In this document: piece after piece, positions 59,934 to 64,000 of the stretch
Layout of the letters: the number at the start of each line of letters is the position of its first letter
How positions within the stretch are numbered: position 1 is the stretch's first letter
Source: a virus
IMG/VR virus record: IMGVR_UViG_3300031521_000014
Location: 62,001-126,000 of that record
Strand: one strand, 5' to 3'
Length of the DNA stretch: 64,000 bases
Notes under the pieces: model-generated
Database searches by the model: none
Told to the model about the DNA's origin: nothing
The model's input: the letters and a program-made list of their open reading frames with translations, nothing else
Program-made: the position numbers and the translations under genes

Positions 59934-60647
59934 ATGGGTAGTGAATCACATGTACACAATACTGAATACCGTGAAGAAGAAGGACTCTGCGTTATACGCT
60001 ATACGCGTAACCCAATGCTTTTGGAAAACAACTATATTATTCGTGAACAAAAAGCTCCGCACCGAACTGTCATTATTGATATTGACAATGAGCTCATCGT
60101 TATAGAAAATATACTTAAAAAATATATTCCAACTTCAAAATACTGGTGGTTTACAGCGTCTACACGTTATCCTTTAACAGTAGAAGAAAAAATAGCATAC
60201 TCTGAAACACATAAGATAGTTAACACGCCTTATTATCCTTTTATAGGATTGCCTATCGTATTAGAGATACTTAAAAATATGGCTGTTGTAAACAGTGATG
60301 CTTATGAGCTATATTTTGGTAATCCTGTGCTAGATAAAAAAGAAGCTATCGTGTATGCCAATAGGGATAGAGTTAATACACAGCATGTTAATATAGTATT
60401 AGACTATATCGAAGATAACTCATCTGTTAATCTTAGGAATAGTGAACTTCTGAATGATGTGTCCTTTATAGTCAAGATTGTTGAAGAATTATTTACAAAT
60501 AAGATAGCTTCTTTAGCGGCTGCATTTACAACGCACATCATTGATTTTAATGTTACTGGCAAGTATGTTGTTATGTACAGTTATGGCGAAGCAGGATTAA
60601 TTAGACTAGATGAAGCTACGGAGGTGATACGTGAGCGAGTATCTTAA
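59934..60647 (+). CDS. Hypothetical protein, 237 aa
   Basis: Starts six bases after the previous gene (AGGTAATACCT before ATG). It has a beta-rich N-terminal half (RTVIIDIDNELIVIENIL) and a helical C-terminal half. It overlaps the next gene by 17 bases. Not recognised. Confidence 0.65.
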   Translation: MGSESHVHNTEYREEEGLCVIRYTRNPMLLENNYIIREQKAPHRTVIIDIDNELIVIENILKKYIPTSKYWWFTASTRYPLTVEEKIAYSETHKIVNTPYYPFIGLPIVLEILKNMAVVNSDAYELYFGNPVLDKKEAIVYANRDRVNTQHVNIVLDYIEDNSSVNLRNSELLNDVSFIVKIVEELFTNKIASLAAAFTTHIIDFNVTGKYVVMYSYGEAGLIRLDEATEVIRERVS

Positions 60648-61218
60648 TAACCCAGATGTTCTTTACAGTATAGAGGATATGTACAGCCCTAAGAAAGCTA
60701 AAAAAGAGATGTTGGTTATACCTGCGGATATGCTACTTGAATTACTTCCTGAGAAGTTCCTGCCATTATGCACTACTGCATACGCAGTTTTAACTTCAGA
60801 TGAAAAGAATATGATACAAGCTGGTTTACTGGAAGGTCTTATACGATTTATCACTACCTTTGGTTATGACGATTTATCAGTATGCCGAGTTAACCAACAA
60901 TTTGTAAATACCTTTATTTCTATTTACTCTTATATTACAGAGATACACTTTATAACGTATAATATTCTTGATATATCCTTAACAGAGAGTCAGGTGTACG
61001 AATATGTTTTCTTATTGAGACAAGCTGTTAATGATTTGCTACATAATAATAACGTTGGATATAAAGATCTATCCGCAGCTGAGGATCCATCTGAGTTTAA
61101 CATGTGCATGAAGTATTATGTTTATCTTGATGCTGATATTTCGTTAATAACAGATAACCATAAGAAGCAACCTTATTGTAACCTGTTTATAAAAAGGGTT
61201 ACCTGTGCGCGAAATTAA
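60631..61218 (+). CDS. Hypothetical protein, 195 aa
   Basis: GTG 60631 with GGAGGTGATAC upstream. Mainly helical (PADMLLELLPEKFLPLCTTAYAVL). It overlaps the next gene by 14 bases. Not recognised. Confidence 0.65.
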   Translation: MSEYLNNPDVLYSIEDMYSPKKAKKEMLVIPADMLLELLPEKFLPLCTTAYAVLTSDEKNMIQAGLLEGLIRFITTFGYDDLSVCRVNQQFVNTFISIYSYITEIHFITYNILDISLTESQVYEYVFLLRQAVNDLLHNNNVGYKDLSAAEDPSEFNMCMKYYVYLDADISLITDNHKKQPYCNLFIKRVTCARN

Positions 61219-61645
61219 AACAACCGTTATTGAAATTAACCTAACAAGGCTTATGGGTCTAACTGGCAATATGATCCAAGACAGTCCAATAGAGTTGGAA
61301 CTTATACCCTTATATAAGTATAGACATACAGAGGATAGCAACACGTACACATTGTTCACAAACATCGTATTAGAAAAGTTATATGGCTCTGTTAAAAACT
61401 ATACCCTAAGTGATATATACACGTTCATACCTAAAAAACGTTATGAACATTGTTTCTTAAACTTTGTTCATACGTTGGAGATATTTATACTTAATAAGAT
61501 ACGACCTAATCCACTGGATATTGTGTTTCTTAAGTATAAAGTATTTACTAAAGAAAGTATCATTGCTATCTTTAGAGTTGATTTTCTTAAGGAGAATTAT
61601 AATGACGCTTTACCCATCGCTACTGACTCAGTATGTGCCGGATAA
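61205..61645 (+). CDS. Hypothetical protein, 146 aa
   Basis: GTG 61205 with AAAAAGGG upstream inside the previous gene's end. Soluble alpha/beta protein. It overlaps the next gene by 44 bases, a longer overlap than usual here. Not recognised. Confidence 0.65.
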   Translation: MREIKTTVIEINLTRLMGLTGNMIQDSPIELELIPLYKYRHTEDSNTYTLFTNIVLEKLYGSVKNYTLSDIYTFIPKKRYEHCFLNFVHTLEIFILNKIRPNPLDIVFLKYKVFTKESIIAIFRVDFLKENYNDALPIATDSVCAG

Positions 61646-62111
61646 GATATCGTTTCTAGAATTTTCAGCAGTAGATCTATCTGACTTTGCCAATATTATT
61701 ATGGGGGTACTTTCTAAAAACTACTCATATGACAAGGGCACACTTCTTAATATTACTTTTTGTTTATTAGAATATGTTGCGATGGATTCAACTGAAGAAA
61801 ATACTGATGCTGATACAGGGTTCTCTATTATTAGTTATCATATGGAATACACCTTTGGATATAAAGTAACTGAGAAAGTATTAAGAAAACTATCGCCTGT
61901 CTTTGAACAAGCTTTAAAACGTATTCGAATCGTTACATCCACATGCTTTAAAGACAATAACTCTGTTACTCCAAAATGCTGGCTGTATGACGATATGACA
62001 GGTACGTTTAAACTCTATCTCTTATCAGAGAGAAAGTATAAATATAACAGTGAGCTAATTGTTAATATTGCCGATAGAGTATATGATAGCATTCATAAGA
62101 TAAGGAATTAA
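61602..62111 (+). CDS. Hypothetical protein, 169 aa
   Basis: ATG 61602 is chosen for the RBS TAAGGAGAATTATA; the frame opens earlier but within the preceding gene. Mainly helical, acidic in the middle (STEENTDADTG). It ends one base before the next start. Not recognised. Confidence 0.65.
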   Translation: MTLYPSLLTQYVPDKISFLEFSAVDLSDFANIIMGVLSKNYSYDKGTLLNITFCLLEYVAMDSTEENTDADTGFSIISYHMEYTFGYKVTEKVLRKLSPVFEQALKRIRIVTSTCFKDNNSVTPKCWLYDDMTGTFKLYLLSERKYKYNSELIVNIADRVYDSIHKIRN

Positions 62112-62112
62112 A

Positions 62113-62616
62113 ATGACCGATTTATCCTTAACCTTATATGGTGCTGAGGAGTATAAGCAGACTAAGTTTGAATATGAGGAAGGTATTAGATATACTATTG
62201 ATTTAACCGATATTTTTATCATTCATGAGCATCTCTTTAAAGAAGAGGGTATGTCCATTACCGATACTGTTATGACGTTTAAATTTCTAGTAGAAGAGTA
62301 CCTCCTAGCCATACGAGAACATGCAGATGTAAATACTTTTTTACAAGCAAGTAAAAGTGATTGGTTTGCTTTGAAGTACGCAACCTGGGCAAGTGAGAAT
62401 ATTGTTGAGATACCTGATGTATCACATCATGGATTTATGAAACTTTATACTGAACCTTTTTATTATCAAAAATTGATAGGTGAAATCACTGAACGTATTT
62501 TACTTCTTTGCAATCCAGATGATCTTGGCCGTAGATTAATAACAATACCTGAAGAATGGTATATCATGCATAATAAGCATGATATTGTTTTTGTAAAATT
62601 AAAACTAATACTGTAA
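62113..62616 (+). CDS. Hypothetical protein, 167 aa
   Basis: The ATG follows the previous stop by one base, with AAGGAATTAAA as RBS. Helical acidic protein (DIFIIHEHLFKEEGMSITD). Not recognised. Confidence 0.65.
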   Translation: MTDLSLTLYGAEEYKQTKFEYEEGIRYTIDLTDIFIIHEHLFKEEGMSITDTVMTFKFLVEEYLLAIREHADVNTFLQASKSDWFALKYATWASENIVEIPDVSHHGFMKLYTEPFYYQKLIGEITERILLLCNPDDLGRRLITIPEEWYIMHNKHDIVFVKLKLIL

Positions 62617-62626
62617 GGAGTATCCT

Positions 62627-63004
62627 ATGAATGATAAACAGTATCTTCATATACCACATCCAGAGATGTTAACAATGTATTTGACATCTAACGGTATCAT
62701 GATGCATACAGAGTTTACTAAAGTATTTTACGAAGAAGTACTTCATCTTGGTCCATCACGTATTTATGACACTGTTGGAGATGACTTTAGAGCTCTTCTA
62801 GAAGATAAGACTTATAGGTTAGCCCTGCAGAAAACTCCCTTAGGTTTGGTTGAGTGTGAAAAAGTTATCAAGACTACTTTGGATGTACTACTACAATATA
62901 TCCCTATAAGTCGTATAACCGATTATATTCATATCATCGACATTAAAGATACGCTCATTAATCTTGAGCTTGAAACTATTAATCTTGAATTAGAAAAAAC
63001 ATAG
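62627..63004 (+). CDS. Hypothetical protein, 125 aa
   Basis: RBS TAAGGAGTATCCT precedes ATG 62627. Small soluble protein with a helical, acidic C-terminus showing a short internal repeat (LELETINLELE). Not recognised. Confidence 0.65.
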   Translation: MNDKQYLHIPHPEMLTMYLTSNGIMMHTEFTKVFYEEVLHLGPSRIYDTVGDDFRALLEDKTYRLALQKTPLGLVECEKVIKTTLDVLLQYIPISRITDYIHIIDIKDTLINLELETINLELEKT

Positions 63005-63013
63005 GAGTGACAC

Positions 63014-63418
63014 GTGGCTGAAGCAAAAACTTTCGAGTTAGGTAAGAGTTATGATTTTGAAACCCTAGCTCCCATTATATTAAATGCTAGTTATAAAAAC
63101 GTCAGAGTTTTACAGATGATGCTTGCAGAGAAGGCTATAACTGAAGGTGATGTTGTCACAACACATGAGGTTTTAAAAGCGTATATCTCTGGATTACCAA
63201 ACTCTATAAATGATTGTTCTTTTATACAATTTGTTACTCAAGATGGTGTTGAGTTTATTCTTGCTAAAGAATATATCAATCCTTACAGTATCGTACAAGT
63301 TACTAAAACAAATCTTGTGTTAACTGCCGTTAGTGTAACCTCTACGGATATCGCTAACGTCTTAAATGTCGTAAAAGAACTCGGTATTAGTTATACCTAT
63401 ACTACAGTAACAGAGTAG
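63014..63418 (+). CDS. Hypothetical protein, 134 aa
   Basis: GTG 63014 with TAGGAGTGACAC. Alpha/beta protein (LAPIILNASYKNVRVLQMMLAEK) with a beta-rich C-terminal half. Its stop is in the stem of the following terminator. Last gene of the cluster. Not recognised. Confidence 0.65.
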   Translation: MAEAKTFELGKSYDFETLAPIILNASYKNVRVLQMMLAEKAITEGDVVTTHEVLKAYISGLPNSINDCSFIQFVTQDGVEFILAKEYINPYSIVQVTKTNLVLTAVSVTSTDIANVLNVVKELGISYTYTTVTE

Positions 63419-63441
63419 ATCCTTTAAGGATCTACTCTGTT
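63407..63441 (+). terminator. Terminator hairpin closing the small-gene cluster
   Basis: A 17-bp-plus perfect stem GTAACAGAGTAGATCCTT/AAGGATCTACTCTGTTAC with a one-base centre includes the stop codon. AATTTTCC follows. Confidence 0.8.
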
Positions 63442-63517
63442 ACAATTTTCCTCACAGCTTTCTTTTTTGATTTAGGCACTAGTATGAAAATATGAGTTAA
63501 AACACAAGGGGAAATAT

Positions 63518-64000
63518 ATGGATTCTGAAGTAACAGATATTAATAATCTATATAATGAAAAGTATGATCCGTATATATTTAAACGTGCCAATACGGCTTA
63601 TGATATTCATCTTTCACCTGTAAGTGAGTATTTTAAACAAAGTACCTCTTATATTAGTAAGATGACAGGTATGTCAGATGAGCTAGCTAATAAATGGGTT
63701 AAAAAAGCTTTAAAAACATTTAAATTAAAAAATCCAGAAGTAACCTATAATGAGAAACAAGAAAATGGTGATATGGAAGTTAGTAGTTGTAAACTTACAG
63801 ATTATATTAAAAATGTTTTAGCTTCAGGAGATGTTGTCGTACCCTCTTTTACAACATACATGCATCCTAGCAAAGAGAAAAGTCTACACGCTGACTTCTT
63901 GTCTATCAACATTGCTGCACGTAAATCTGATAAGAAGATGTCTCATAAGTTTGAACAAGCTTCAGAATCTGAAACAGCAACTCCTTCTGAAAAAGCTACT
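63518..64000 (+). CDS. N-terminal part of an unrecognised protein, cut by the window edge
   Basis: AAGGGGAAATAT precedes ATG 63518; the frame stays open to the last base (161 codons). The visible part is helical and basic, with a block VVVPSFTTYMHPSKEKSLHA followed by DFLSINIAARKSDKK. I faintly associate this block with N-terminal regions of large replication proteins of jumbo phages, but I cannot confirm it. Confidence 0.7.
   Translation, partial: MDSEVTDINNLYNEKYDPYIFKRANTAYDIHLSPVSEYFKQSTSYISKMTGMSDELANKWVKKALKTFKLKNPEVTYNEKQENGDMEVSSCKLTDYIKNVLASGDVVVPSFTTYMHPSKEKSLHADFLSINIAARKSDKKMSHKFEQASESETATPSEKAT

Noticed and set aside
1-64000. tRNA genes, CRISPR arrays, insertion sequences, integrase or attachment sites
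   Set aside because: No cloverleaf, regularly spaced repeat, transposase or recombinase motif was found by reading; short hairpins are explained as terminators.

Overview
This window is part of a large, AT-rich (roughly one-third G+C by eye) genome of a tailed bacteriophage. It looks like a jumbo phage related to the phiKZ-type group. Phage hallmarks seen directly are a large terminase, a portal-like protein, a very highly codon-biased capsid-like protein, and a 1796-residue virion protein with a lytic transglycosylase domain. Jumbo-phage hallmarks are pieces of a multisubunit RNA polymerase split over distant genes (beta N-part at 27967, beta C-part at 15658, beta-prime N-part at 54867) and a tubulin/FtsZ-like protein (PhuZ type, 58409). 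No rRNA, tRNA, CRISPR array, integrase or insertion sequence was seen. The host cannot be named from the sequence; strong AAGGAG ribosome binding sites fit a bacterial host.

Layout. 1-4 kb: unrecognised genes, including a terminase-like paralogue that has lost both Walker motifs. 4-6.5 kb (minus): the large terminase, interrupted by an ORF-less group I intron of about 430 nt. 6.6-14.5 kb (plus): SbcD-like nuclease, three small membrane proteins, an SSB-like protein, then probable virion proteins, the last with an FG/Q-rich tail. 15-21.4 kb: RNA polymerase beta C-part and small genes. 21.5-24.3 kb: a lone ADP-ribosyltransferase, a DnaB-like helicase (minus) and an unknown. 24.4-32 kb: major capsid candidate, RNA polymerase beta N-part and structural-type genes. 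32-37.6 kb: divergent portal candidate and an 823-residue protein. 38-41.6 kb (minus): a possible second RNA polymerase beta C-terminal piece, structural-type genes and a UvsX/RecA-like recombinase. 42.7-45.2 kb (minus): RNase H with a frameshifted Vsr-like homing endonuclease and a displaced RNase H 5' fragment. 45.3-49.4 kb (plus): structural-type genes and a RuvC resolvase. 49.4-54.8 kb (minus): the giant transglycosylase protein. 54.9-64 kb (plus): beta-prime N-part carrying a GNAT-like C-terminal domain, an HNH endonuclease, PhuZ, and a tight cluster of small unknown genes.

How it works together. Transcription units are short and nearly all end in long perfect hairpins, several with the stop codon inside the stem. 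Eight plus-strand gene groups are preceded by a shared A[C/T]ATATTATT box with an upstream T-tract. I infer this is the promoter of one of the phage's own RNA polymerases; it resembles the TATATTAC-type box known from phiKZ. A few divergent intergenic regions carry a different shared motif. SbcD, UvsX, RuvC, RNase H and the helicase form a recombination/replication set. Three mobile-type elements (intron, HNH gene, Vsr-like gene) sit in or beside the terminase, RNA polymerase and RNase H genes.
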